Below, piece by piece: positions 26,419-34,351 of a stretch of DNA of 64,000 nucleotides. This stretch comes from Syntrophotalea carbinolica DSM 2380 (GTDB lineage: Bacteria; Desulfobacterota; Desulfuromonadia; Desulfuromonadales; Syntrophotaleaceae), in the NCBI RefSeq assembly GCF_000012885.1, contig NC_007498.2, positions 3,601,894-3,665,893 of the forward strand, given 5' to 3'. Position 1 is the stretch's first letter. Each line of letters begins with the position of its first letter. The notes beneath the pieces are model-generated. The model was not told where the DNA came from. It was given only the letters and a program-made list of their open reading frames with translations, and searched no databases. The position numbers and the translations under genes are program-made.

Positions 26419-27680
26419 TGTGCCCCCCTCACGACGACCAAAACCGGGATTTCCTTGAACAGTATGCTTCTGTGACGGGGTCCGCCGTCATTCAGCATCT
26501 TGAGCAACTGGCAGCGCCCCTCAGAGGCGCCCGGGTCGTGCATGTCAATTCCACCCGCGAAGGCGGAGGAGTGGCGGAAATTCTGCAAAAGCTGATCCCA
26601 TTGAAAAGGGCCCTGGGTATCGACGCAAGCTGGGAGGTTATCAACGGTTCGCCGGCTTTTTACGAATGTACCAAAAGCTTTCATAATGCCCTGCAGGGCA
26701 TGCACATAAAAATTCCCCGGAATTTGTTATCCGCCTACGAGCAGACCAACGAACAAGGCGCCGAACAGTTAAGAGATGTTCTTGCACAGGCGGATTTCGT
26801 CTTCATTCATGACCCCCAGCCGGCCGCACTGCTGTCCCATTTTCCCGAACGACGCGGCAAATGGATCTGGCGCTGTCATATCGACGCCAGACATCCGTAT
26901 CGCACAGTCTGGAAATACCTGCGCCCGTGGCTGGCCGCTTACGATGCCAGTATCTTTTCCCTGCCGGAATTCGCCCAGCCGTTGCCGCATCCCCAATACA
27001 TCATTGCACCGAGTATCGACCCGTTAAGCGAAAAGAACCGCGCCCTGCCCACGGCGGACATCGAAGCGGTGTACGGACAATTCGGCATCGATCCGGAACG
27101 GCCCATGGTGCTGCAGGTCTCCCGCTACGATCGGTTCAAGGACCCTCTGGGCGTTATTCAGGCCTTCAATCTAGCCGCCAAATTGACCCCCCTGCAGCTG
27201 GTTCTGGCTGGTGGTGGGGCGAGCGACGATCCGGAAGGGCAGGCGATTCTTCAGGAGGTACAGCAGGCGGCGGAAGGTCATCCGGATATTCATGTTTTGC
27301 TGCTGCCTTCGGATGCCCACCGTACCATCAATGCTCTGCAGCGAGCCGCAGACATCGTTATCCAGAAATCGATCCGGGAGGGTTTCGGTTTGACCGTAAC
27401 GGAAGGCATGTGGAAGGGCAAACCGGTCATAGGCGGCGACACCGGTGGGATCCGGTTGCAGGTGTTCAATCACTATACCGGGTTTCTGGTTCGCACGCCG
27501 GAAGGCGCGGCTCTGCGCATGCGGTACCTACTTCATCGTACCCACCTGCGCCAACAGATGGGCGAACGGGCCCGCCAGTTCGTCATGGACAATTTTCTCA
27601 TAACCCGCCACCTGCGGGAATATCTGACCTTACTGGTCGGCCTGCAAGGCAGTTGTGAGGAGCGGGTCGTTGTCGGTTGA
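26418..27680 (+). CDS. GT4 glycosyltransferase, trehalose synthase TreT-like
   Basis: This 420-residue GT-B glycosyltransferase resembles TreT/trehalose phosphorylase-type enzymes, which make trehalose from glucose and an NDP-glucose. Visible motifs are VHVNSTREGGGVAEIL in the N-terminal domain (about 38-55), FIHDPQPAALL (about 130), VLQVSRYDRFKDPLGVI (about 230) and QKSIREGFGLTVTEGMWKGKPVIGG (about 320), with the EGFGLTVTE catalytic/nucleotide motif. The start at 26418 overlaps the DUF5752 stop; the frame is open further upstream inside that gene. otsA follows 59 bases later. Confidence 0.85.
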   Translation: MCPPHDDQNRDFLEQYASVTGSAVIQHLEQLAAPLRGARVVHVNSTREGGGVAEILQKLIPLKRALGIDASWEVINGSPAFYECTKSFHNALQGMHIKIPRNLLSAYEQTNEQGAEQLRDVLAQADFVFIHDPQPAALLSHFPERRGKWIWRCHIDARHPYRTVWKYLRPWLAAYDASIFSLPEFAQPLPHPQYIIAPSIDPLSEKNRALPTADIEAVYGQFGIDPERPMVLQVSRYDRFKDPLGVIQAFNLAAKLTPLQLVLAGGGASDDPEGQAILQEVQQAAEGHPDIHVLLLPSDAHRTINALQRAADIVIQKSIREGFGLTVTEGMWKGKPVIGGDTGGIRLQVFNHYTGFLVRTPEGAALRMRYLLHRTHLRQQMGERARQFVMDNFLITRHLREYLTLLVGLQGSCEERVVVG

Positions 27681-27739
27681 CCATCGGAATATCTATTGTG
27701 TCCATAAAAAGATCCATGCAGAAAGAGGAGTGATGCACC

Positions 27740-29170
27740 ATGTCCCCAAGCCTTAGCAAACGTCTGCTGATTATTTCCAACAGATTGCCCACCGTCATCG
27801 CACAGAATGAGGATGGCTGGTCCATGAAGCCTGGATCGGGAGGCCTGGTTACCGCCCTGGCCCCGATCATGCGCAAAAACCATGGAGTCTGGATCGGCTG
27901 GCCCGGCTGCGGAGATGACGCGCCCCTCGACAAGCTGCTGCGCGAATTCAAGGATCAGCAGGGATACCAGCTGGTGCCGGTGCCTCTCAGCGAGGAAGAG
28001 GTGGAACTCTATTACCGGGGTTTTTCCAACGCCGCCATTTGGCCGATGTTTCACGACCTGCTCGGTTTTTGCCGTTTCGAGCTGCCCCACTGGCAGGCCT
28101 ACAATGCCGTCAATCAGAAATTTGCCGCGGCCATCGCCGAACAGGCCGTTCCCGACGATTTTGTCTGGGTGCACGATTACCAGTTAATGCTGGTCGGCGC
28201 GCATCTGCGCGACATGGGCCAGCAGGATCGTTTGGCCTTTTTCCTGCACATTCCGTTTCCTTCCCCGGACCTTTTCCGGAGACTGCCGTGGAAAATCGAA
28301 CTGATCAAGGGGCTGCTGGCTTACGACCAACTCGGTTTCCAGACACTGCGGGATCGGCGTAATTTCGTGCAGACCGCCACCCTGCTGGTGCCGGAAGTCG
28401 AGGTCGTCAGCCGCAAGCGCCATCATACGCTGTTGCAGTGGGGGGATCGGATTATCAAGGTCGGACATTATCCGATCAGCATCGACTTCACCGAATTCGA
28501 TCAGGGGGCACGCTCCCACGAGGTCGAGGACGCAGCCTGGTATCTGCATGAAAACCTGCGCGGGCGCCAACTGGTGCTGGGCGTCGACCGTCTCGATTAT
28601 ACCAAGGGCATCCCGGAGAGGTTTCTGGCTTTTGAGCGGGCCCTGGAAAAATACCCCGAACTGATCGGACGGATATCGCTGCTTCAGGTCGTGGTCCCCA
28701 GCCGCACCCTGGTACCCGACTACGCCAATCTCAAAGAACAACTGGATCAATTGGCGGGACGTATCAACGCCCGTTTCGGCAAACCGGAATGGCTGCCGAT
28801 CCTGTACGTCTTTCGTTGCCTGGAAAGGGTACAATTGCTGGCGCGCTACCGCACCTCCGAAATCGCCCTGATCACCCCGTTGCGCGACGGCATGAACCTG
28901 GTTGCCAAGGAATACTGCGCCAGTTCCGTGGAAAACAACGGCGTATTGATTCTCAGTGAATTTGCCGGGGCCGCCGATCAACTCGGCAAACATGCTCTGC
29001 TGGTCAATCCCTACGATACCGACGGCACCGCCGATGCCATTTACCAAGCCTTCACCATGGAACCGGAAGAGCGCCGCCAACACATGATGCACCTGCGGTC
29101 CGATATCCGCCGCAACGACGTTCATCGCTGGTTGCGGCGCTTTGTCGAGTCGGCCGACGGGGACAACTAG
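27740..29170 (+). CDS. otsA: Alpha,alpha-trehalose-phosphate synthase (GT20)
   Basis: This 476-residue GT20 enzyme condenses UDP-glucose with glucose-6-phosphate. GGLVTAL is at 34-40, VHDYQLM at 144-150, R284 and K289 in [10 protein letters not shown] correspond to the phosphate-binding Arg/Lys of E. coli OtsA, and [13 protein letters not shown] (D383) is the sugar-binding block. There is no C-terminal phosphatase domain and no separate otsB in the window. The related glucosylglycerol-phosphate synthase cannot be excluded. It lies in the same cluster as the DUF5752 and TreT-like genes. GAGGAG precedes the start. Confidence 0.9.
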   Translation: MSPSLSKRLLIISNRLPTVIAQNEDGWSMKPGSGGLVTALAPIMRKNHGVWIGWPGCGDDAPLDKLLREFKDQQGYQLVPVPLSEEEVELYYRGFSNAAIWPMFHDLLGFCRFELPHWQAYNAVNQKFAAAIAEQAVPDDFVWVHDYQLMLVGAHLRDMGQQDRLAFFLHIPFPSPDLFRRLPWKIELIKGLLAYDQLGFQTLRDRRNFVQTATLLVPEVEVVSRKRHHTLLQWGDRIIKVGHYPISIDFTEFDQGARSHEVEDAAWYLHENLRGRQLVLGVDRLDYTKGIPERFLAFERALEKYPELIGRISLLQVVVPSRTLVPDYANLKEQLDQLAGRINARFGKPEWLPILYVFRCLERVQLLARYRTSEIALITPLRDGMNLVAKEYCASSVENNGVLILSEFAGAADQLGKHALLVNPYDTDGTADAIYQAFTMEPEERRQHMMHLRSDIRRNDVHRWLRRFVESADGDN

Positions 29171-29202
29171 CGATTTGAGCAACAGCGTGTTTTTACTTGC
29201 TT

Positions 29203-29230
29203 TTGACAGGGTGATCTGTTAGTCATAAAA
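29203..29230 (+). promoter_or_regulatory. Predicted sigma-70 promoter of the aroF leader
   Basis: A perfect -35 hexamer TTGACA (29203-29208) is followed, after 15-16 bases, by an AT-rich -10-like element (CATAAA or ATAAAA, 29224-29230). This would start transcription near 29237, about 23 bases before the leader peptide. It is inferred from position and consensus. Confidence 0.5.
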
Positions 29231-29259
29231 ACATTCAGACTCTTTCAGAGGATCATCCA

Positions 29260-29352
29260 ATGCAGGCGCCATCCGTTTTCAGTCGCAGCTTTTTCTTTTG
29301 GTTCGGGTTTTTTGGGTTCTTTATGAACCATCGACCCGCGGCTAGTGACTAA
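29260..29352 (+). CDS. Phenylalanine-rich leader peptide of aroF
   Basis: This 30-codon ORF is too short for usual gene callers. It has AGAGGA five to eight bases upstream and ends in TAA at 29350-29352. The core, at codons 10-21, reads SFFFWFGFFGFF, with eight Phe and one Trp codons clustered just before the attenuator elements; a ninth Phe is at codon 7. That composition is the hallmark of a Phe-sensing attenuator leader, in which ribosome stalling on uncharged tRNA-Phe changes the RNA fold. The stem arms described next overlap or follow these codons. Confidence 0.85.
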   Translation: MQAPSVFSRSFFFWFGFFGFFMNHRPAASD

Positions 29353-29425
29353 GGATGTAGCGCTCCAAAGCACTTTTCATAAAAACCACGGGTTGATGCC
29401 AGCCGGCATACCGTGGTTTTTCTTT
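29304..29425 (+). promoter_or_regulatory. Phe transcription attenuator (protector, antiterminator, terminator)
   Basis: Three alternative pairings can be read. Protector: CGGGTT (29304-29309) with GACCCG (29333-29338), enclosing a GGTTC/GAACC stem (29315-29319 with 29325-29329) within the Phe codons. Antiterminator: CATCGACCCGCGG (29329-29341) with CCACGGGTTGATG (29386-29398), 12 of 13 paired including one G-U. Terminator: AAAAACCACGG (29381-29391) with CCGTGGTTTTT (29411-29421), followed by a T-rich tail. The antiterminator excludes both the protector and the terminator. A ribosome stalled at the Phe codons would open the protector and so permit aroF transcription. Confidence 0.8.
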
Positions 29426-29490
29426 TGGTGGTTCAGGGGAAAACAGATCGGTCGCTGGTCAACCCCCTTATCACCAGAGGAGAGGAAGAC

Positions 29491-30510
29491 ATGATCATCG
29501 TCATGAAAAAGGGCGCCGGCAAGGAGGCGCTGGCAGAAGTCAAAAAACGCATCCGCGAACTCGGTTACAAAGCGCACGTGATTCACGGCGAGTCGCGCGA
29601 CGTGATCGGTGCCATTGGCGACGAACGCGGCAAAGCGATACTACAGTCCCTGGAGTCGATGCCCCATGTGGAAGCAGTGGTGCCGATCCTTAGACCCTAC
29701 AAGCTGGCCAGCCGGGAAATCAAACCGGAGCCGAGTGTTTTCGAACTGGCCCCGGGGGTCAGCATCGGCGGAAAAGAGTTGCTGGTCATGGCGGGCCCCT
29801 GCTCGGTTGAAGGGGAATCGCAATTGCTGGAAACGGCCCGGGCGGTAAAAGCAGCCGGTGCCAAGATCCTGCGAGGCGGGGCGTTTAAACCCCGCACCAG
29901 CCCCTACGCCTTCCAGGGCCTTGAAGAAGAGGGCTTGAAACTGCTGGCCGCGGCACGTGAGGTAACCGGCCTGCCCATCGTTACCGAGGTGGTCAATCCC
30001 CGCGACGTCGACCTGGTGGCACGCTATGCCGATGTTTTGCAGGTCGGTGCCCGCAATGTCCAGAACTTCCCGCTGCTGCGTCTGCTTGGCCAGCAGAATA
30101 AACCGGTACTGCTCAAGCGGGGCATGTCGACCACCATCCAGGAATTTCTGATGAGCGCCGAATACATCCTTTCCGAAGGCAACCAGCGCGTGGTTCTGTG
30201 CGAACGCGGTATCCGCACCTTCGAAACCGCCACCCGCAACACCCTCGACCTGTCGGCGGTTCCGGTGCTTAAGGAGCAGACCCACCTGCCGGTCGTGATC
30301 GATCCATCCCATTCCACGGGCCATGCCAGCCTGGTTCCCGCCATGTGTTATGCAGCGGTTGCAGCAGGCTGCGACGGGTTGCTGGTAGAAGTTCATAACG
30401 ATCCGGAGACGGCATCCTGCGACGGGCCTCAATCTCTGACGCCGGAAGATTTTTCCGCCGTTATGGAAAAACTGCGCCGCTTTGCCGCTGCGGCTGACCG
30501 AAGCCTTTAA
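29491..30510 (+). CDS. aroF: 3-deoxy-7-phosphoheptulonate (DAHP) synthase, AroA-I beta type
   Basis: This 339-residue enzyme performs the first step of the shikimate pathway, joining phosphoenolpyruvate and erythrose-4-phosphate. The N-terminal about 70 residues form an FDL-type regulatory domain ([25 protein letters not shown]). The barrel follows with [43 protein letters not shown] and [11 protein letters not shown], the last two carrying metal- and substrate-binding residues. The start at 29491, with a GAGGA site upstream, gives the usual domain boundary. The Phe leader and attenuator upstream should reduce transcription when phenylalanine is plentiful. Confidence 0.94.
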   Translation: MIIVMKKGAGKEALAEVKKRIRELGYKAHVIHGESRDVIGAIGDERGKAILQSLESMPHVEAVVPILRPYKLASREIKPEPSVFELAPGVSIGGKELLVMAGPCSVEGESQLLETARAVKAAGAKILRGGAFKPRTSPYAFQGLEEEGLKLLAAAREVTGLPIVTEVVNPRDVDLVARYADVLQVGARNVQNFPLLRLLGQQNKPVLLKRGMSTTIQEFLMSAEYILSEGNQRVVLCERGIRTFETATRNTLDLSAVPVLKEQTHLPVVIDPSHSTGHASLVPAMCYAAVAAGCDGLLVEVHNDPETASCDGPQSLTPEDFSAVMEKLRRFAAAADRSL

Positions 30511-30534
30511 GCTTCAATTGCCGGGAGTCACACC

Positions 30535-30792
30535 ATGTTTTTGATCCCTTTGACCCAGCCTGAAAGCGTTGCGCTGGTCATCCATGCGCTGCGCATCGCC
30601 GGGGGAGAAGCCGATTGCAGTTCCTGCCCGGTGCGGAAGGTCTGCATGAAACAATGCTTGACCATCGCTGCATCCATCGACAACATGCTACAGACCGGCA
30701 TCCTGCCTTCGGTGGACGATGGAGCCCCGGAGCCGCCGCCTGAGCCGAAAGCTCCGGCTCCCGGCCCCGGTCATCTCAAAATTATCAAGTAA
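30535..30792 (+). CDS. Hypothetical Cys-motif mini-protein
   Basis: This 85-residue protein follows aroF by 24 bases and precedes a strong terminator, so it is probably the second gene of the aroF transcript. Cys28, Cys31, Cys37 and Cys41 form a CX2CX5CX3C pattern (CSSCPVRKVCMKQC), which could bind zinc or a cluster. The C terminus is Pro-rich (PEPPPEPKAPAPGPG). It has no signal peptide. A GGGAG motif precedes the start. Function unknown. Confidence 0.7.
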   Translation: MFLIPLTQPESVALVIHALRIAGGEADCSSCPVRKVCMKQCLTIAASIDNMLQTGILPSVDDGAPEPPPEPKAPAPGPGHLKIIK

Positions 30793-30801
30793 CCACGCGT
30801 C

Positions 30802-30847
30802 AAAAACGGCCGGCCTTCTTAACTATTGAAAGGCCGGCCGTTTTTTT
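30802..30847 (+). terminator. Rho-independent terminator after the aroF unit
   Basis: An eleven-base stem, CGGCCGGCCTT / AAGGCCGGCCG (30807-30817 with 30830-30840), is extended by A5/T5 arms and followed by seven Ts. Confidence 0.95.
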
Positions 30848-30859
30848 GTATAGTGTCGT

Positions 30860-31052
30860 TTTTTTCTGAATCCGCAACTTATCAGACCCGTTCCGGGCGG
30901 CAGGCAAGCATCTGCGGCTTTTTCCGGAAACGGGTTGCTGTTTTATAGGTGCAAAGAGTTGTAATTCGAGGGCGCCTGCCCGGAGCCGTATTCCCAGGTC
31001 AACCTGCCGAGGAACGCCGCCGTACAGCACCCTGTAACCGCAAGGAATAACC
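30860..31052 (+). promoter_or_regulatory. Structured leader region of serA, class unassigned
   Basis: The about 190 bases before serA contain a long stem: ACCCGTTCCGG (30886-30896) with CCGGAAACGGGT (30924-30935), one base bulged. A GC-rich segment follows with the near-palindrome CAGGTCAACCTG. This is more structure than a plain 5' UTR usually shows, but I recognise no known riboswitch core and no leader peptide. Confidence 0.3.
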
Positions 31053-32660
31053 ATGAAGGTCCTTATTACCGACGAAATTTCCCAGGAAGGTCTGCAACCG
31101 CTACTCGATGATCCGCGTATTGAGATCGAAGTACGCCTGGGACTTGCTCCTGAAGAACTGTATCGCATTGTCGGCCGCTTCGACGCGCTCATCACCCGCA
31201 GCGGCACCACGGTCGACGAGGCCCTGCTCGAACACTGCCGCAATCTTAAAATCGTCGCCCGCGCCGGTGTCGGCATCGATAACGTCGATGTCGATGCGGC
31301 CAGCAGCCGCGGCATCATTGTGGTCAACGCCCCCTACGGCAACGTCAACTCCGCAGCCGAGCACACCATGGCCGTCATGTTGTCCTTATGCCGCAACGTG
31401 CCCGTGGCCAACACTTCCCTGAAACAGGGCGAATGGCAGCGCGCTCCTTTTACCGGCTGCGAACTCAAGGACAAAACCCTCGGCATCATCGGCCTGGGAA
31501 AGGTCGGGGGACGTGTAGCGCTGCGGGCCAAGGCATTTGAAATGAATGTCATTGCCTGCGATCCGTACATTTCACCCAAACGCGCCGAGGACCTCGGCGT
31601 CAAACTGGTGAGTAAAGAGGATATCGTACGTTATGCCGATATCATCACTCTGCATTGCCCCCGCAATGAAGAAACCATCGACATGCTCAACGCCCGTCAT
31701 TTCGATGCCATGAAGGACGGCGTGATCATCGTCAATGTCGCGCGGGGTGAAATCGTCAACGAAGCCGCCATGCTTGCCGCCATGCAAAGCGGCAAAGTGC
31801 GCGGCGCGGCTTTCGATGTCTTCAGCGAAGAACCGCCGCGCTCGGATCTGGTCAAACAGCTTATCGCTCATCCGCGCATGATTGTCACGCCCCATTTGGG
31901 TGCCAACACCTTCGAGGCGCAGAAAAACGTGGCGGTCGATGTCAGCAAAGAGATCGTTCGCTATCTGGATGGCCAACCCCTGGACAGCGCCGTCAATATC
32001 CCCAGATTCGATGCCGACCTGATGCAGGTCATGCAGCCGTTTTTGTCGTTGATTCAGCAAATGGGCGAATTCATCGTGCAACTGGCGCCGGCCAACCCCA
32101 GCAAGGTGACCTTCTCCTACAACGGCAAACTGGCTCGTTACGATTGTGCCCCGCTGACCGTCTGCGGCCTGGCCTCGCTGCTCAACCGCTCCACCGAGCA
32201 GGATGTCAACATGGTTAATTCCCAGCTGATCGCCGAACAGATGGGCATCTCCGTCGAAACGGTGTGCTCCACCGAAGCGGAGTCTTTTTCCAATCTCATC
32301 ACCATCACCATGACGACCCCTGCCGGCAAACGCACGGTAGCCGGGACCATCTTCGAAGGCATCCCCAAAATCGTCAAGATGCGCGATTTCAATACGGATT
32401 TTCAGCCCGAAGAGCACATGCTGGTGATCAGCTATGCGGACAAGCCGGGTTTGATCGGAAAAATCGGCACCATCCTCGGCGAAGCCGGCATCAATATCGG
32501 CTCCATGAACCTGGGACGCCGTGCCAAATCCGGTGAAGCCATGGTAGTGCTGTCCCTCGACACCCCGGCACCGGCCGAGGTTCTCGAGCAGCTCGCCACC
32601 AGTATCGATGCCGCGTTCATTCGCAGCATCCACATGGAAAACGGGATCTGCGACAATTAA
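31053..32660 (+). CDS. serA: D-3-phosphoglycerate dehydrogenase
   Basis: This enzyme performs the first committed step of serine biosynthesis, the NAD-dependent oxidation of 3-phosphoglycerate. The long, 535-residue form has the catalytic domain, a Rossmann motif LGIIGLGKVGGRVALRAKAF (about 142-160), the VNVARGEIVNEAAM and HLGANTFEAQ active-site regions, an intervening domain at about 315-450, and a C-terminal ACT domain (HMLVISYADKPGLIGKIGTILGEAGINI) that likely senses serine. AAGGAATAACC precedes the ATG. Confidence 0.96.
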   Translation: MKVLITDEISQEGLQPLLDDPRIEIEVRLGLAPEELYRIVGRFDALITRSGTTVDEALLEHCRNLKIVARAGVGIDNVDVDAASSRGIIVVNAPYGNVNSAAEHTMAVMLSLCRNVPVANTSLKQGEWQRAPFTGCELKDKTLGIIGLGKVGGRVALRAKAFEMNVIACDPYISPKRAEDLGVKLVSKEDIVRYADIITLHCPRNEETIDMLNARHFDAMKDGVIIVNVARGEIVNEAAMLAAMQSGKVRGAAFDVFSEEPPRSDLVKQLIAHPRMIVTPHLGANTFEAQKNVAVDVSKEIVRYLDGQPLDSAVNIPRFDADLMQVMQPFLSLIQQMGEFIVQLAPANPSKVTFSYNGKLARYDCAPLTVCGLASLLNRSTEQDVNMVNSQLIAEQMGISVETVCSTEAESFSNLITITMTTPAGKRTVAGTIFEGIPKIVKMRDFNTDFQPEEHMLVISYADKPGLIGKIGTILGEAGINIGSMNLGRRAKSGEAMVVLSLDTPAPAEVLEQLATSIDAAFIRSIHMENGICDN

Positions 32661-32680
32661 ATGTCCCTGGTTACAGCCTA

Positions 32681-32714
32681 AAAAAAAGCGGCCCCGAACA
32701 GGGCCGCTTTTTTT
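32681..32714. terminator. Bidirectional terminator between serA and mqnD
   Basis: The stem AAAGCGGCCC / GGGCCGCTTT (32685-32694 with 32701-32710) has an A-run on one side and a T-run on the other. It can therefore terminate serA on the plus strand and the converging mqn operon on the minus strand. Confidence 0.9.
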
Positions 32715-32774
32715 ATATAAACCGCTAGTATCTGCTTCCTCAATCCTGGGTTTGCCCGTGAAGCCCGCAGGCCC

Positions 32775-33605
32775 TTACCCGAACAGGCCGCATGAACAGG
32801 CCGGCAGCAATCCTTCGGCTTCGGCTCTGGCATAGAGCTCCTTTACGGCGGCCTCGCCCTCAGCCCCTAAATCATGGGTGAATTCGTTGACATAGAGACC
32901 GATATGGCCATCGAGAACGGCATCGTCGTTTTCCTGGGCGTGACGACGAATAAAGTCGCGCGCGGCATCGGGCATCGCCTGCAGCGTATCGATGCTGTGC
33001 CGCACGGCATCCTCGATCTGTCCCAGAGTCGCCCTGCCAAGACTCCGTCGCGCCACGATACACCCCAAAGGCAAGGGCAGCCCGGTCAACGTCTGCCACC
33101 AGCTACCCAGATCGAGCACCTTGACCAGGCCTTGAGCTTCACAGGTAAAACGGGCCTCGTGGATAAGCACCCCGGCATCCACCGCCCCGCTGGCGACCGC
33201 CGCGGCAATGGCGTGAAACGGCATCGGTTCCAAGTGGCACAGTTCCATCCCATAAAGCCGCAACAACAGACAGGCCGTGGTCATGTGTCCCGGCACGGCG
33301 ATGCGCTTGCCGACCAGGCATCTGCCGGAAAGGTTCTCCCGCGCGACCACCAGAGGTCCGCAACCTCGCCCCAGGGCGGCTCCGCTTCGCAACAACGCGT
33401 AATCCCGACGCAGCTGACCGTAGGCATAGAAAGACAGTTTGGTTACATCGAGAACCCGGTCAAATGCCAACCGGTTGAGGGTGTCCACATCCTCGATGCG
33501 CAGGTGCAACCTCAAGCCGGGCAGGGGGATTTGGCCACTGAGCAGACCGAAAAAGACCGATGTGTCGTTGGGGCAGGGCGAGATCCCCAGGGAAAGGCAA
33601 CGCAT
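32775..33605 (-). CDS. mqnD: 1,4-dihydroxy-6-naphthoate synthase (futalosine pathway)
   Basis: This enzyme forms 1,4-dihydroxy-6-naphthoate from cyclic dehypoxanthine futalosine in the alternative menaquinone pathway. The 276-residue protein shows the periplasmic-binding-like fold and motifs ISPCPNDTSVFFGLLSG, DVTKLSFYAY and VDAGVLIHEARFT. The start at 33605 overlaps the mqnB stop by one base; the frame's earlier Met at 33632 lies inside mqnB. With mqnB it defines a futalosine-type menaquinone route. Confidence 0.92.
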   Translation of the reverse strand: MRCLSLGISPCPNDTSVFFGLLSGQIPLPGLRLHLRIEDVDTLNRLAFDRVLDVTKLSFYAYGQLRRDYALLRSGAALGRGCGPLVVARENLSGRCLVGKRIAVPGHMTTACLLLRLYGMELCHLEPMPFHAIAAAVASGAVDAGVLIHEARFTCEAQGLVKVLDLGSWWQTLTGLPLPLGCIVARRSLGRATLGQIEDAVRHSIDTLQAMPDAARDFIRRHAQENDDAVLDGHIGLYVNEFTHDLGAEGEAAVKELYARAEAEGLLPACSCGLFG

Positions 33606-34351
33606 CAGGCCAGCATACCCGGCGAAAACCAACCGCGCAGCAACGTCATAAGGGCCTGCTGTGCTCTTTCGGCAGCGCCGTCGAGATCCCAGTTTGCCAA
33701 ATTCCGATCTTCCACCATATTGGATACCCCGCGTATTTCCAAAAACGGCACATTGTACTGTCCGCAGACCTGGGCTACGGCAGCCCCTTCCATATTTTCC
33801 GCCAGGCCGCCGGTCCGCTTCTGCATCGCCTGTCCGGACTGCAAGGTTCCCGAACAGGTGGAAACCGTCACCAGCGGCCCGATTCCGAGTTCAAAACCCG
33901 ACTCCCGGGCAAACCGGTCAAGATGAGACCGCGCGATCTCCTGCAGTTTGGTATCGACGCTGAATCGATTCCGCATACCGATGCCCTTACTGCGCAATAA
34001 AGAAAAACCCAGGGTTTGAAAATCCTGAAAACCGTCCGGAGTCAAAACGCCCTCGTCCGCACAGATCTCTTCACTGGCAAGCACCAGATCCCCCCTGGCA
34101 AGACCTTGCCCGGGATAGGCCCCGCAACATCCCGTGACAATCACCGACGCAGGCTCGCAGTGCTCCAGCAAAGCGGTAACCGCCGAAGCAGCATTGATTT
34201 TACCGACCCCGGTATGGAGCACTATCACCTTGTGACCGAACATGCTGCCGCAATAAAGATCGCGATGCCCGCAACGCTTGACTTCACAGGGGAACAATCT
34301 GCGACGCAACATCCAGGTTTCATCCGGAACCGCCGCTACGATGGCGATCAT
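33605..34351 (-). CDS. mqnB: Futalosine hydrolase (MTA/SAH nucleosidase-like)
   Basis: This enzyme removes the base from futalosine (or 6-amino-6-deoxyfutalosine) to give dehypoxanthine futalosine. The 248-residue nucleoside-phosphorylase-fold protein shows VLHTGVGKINAASAVTALL and VIVTGCCGAYPGQGLARGDLVLAS. It also has the C-terminal NMEGAAVAQVCGQYNVPFLEIRGVSNMVEDRN, with the catalytic E and D residues. The ATG at 34351 overlaps the upstream gene's stop by four bases (ATGA) and is preferred over the ATG at 34363. Confidence 0.9.
   Translation of the reverse strand: MIAIVAAVPDETWMLRRRLFPCEVKRCGHRDLYCGSMFGHKVIVLHTGVGKINAASAVTALLEHCEPASVIVTGCCGAYPGQGLARGDLVLASEEICADEGVLTPDGFQDFQTLGFSLLRSKGIGMRNRFSVDTKLQEIARSHLDRFARESGFELGIGPLVTVSTCSGTLQSGQAMQKRTGGLAENMEGAAVAQVCGQYNVPFLEIRGVSNMVEDRNLANWDLDGAAERAQQALMTLLRGWFSPGMLA

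Noticed and set aside
29413..29490. N-terminal extension of aroF starting at 29413
   Set aside because: It begins within the attenuator terminator and has no conserved residues; the ATG at 29491 matches the usual FDL-domain start.
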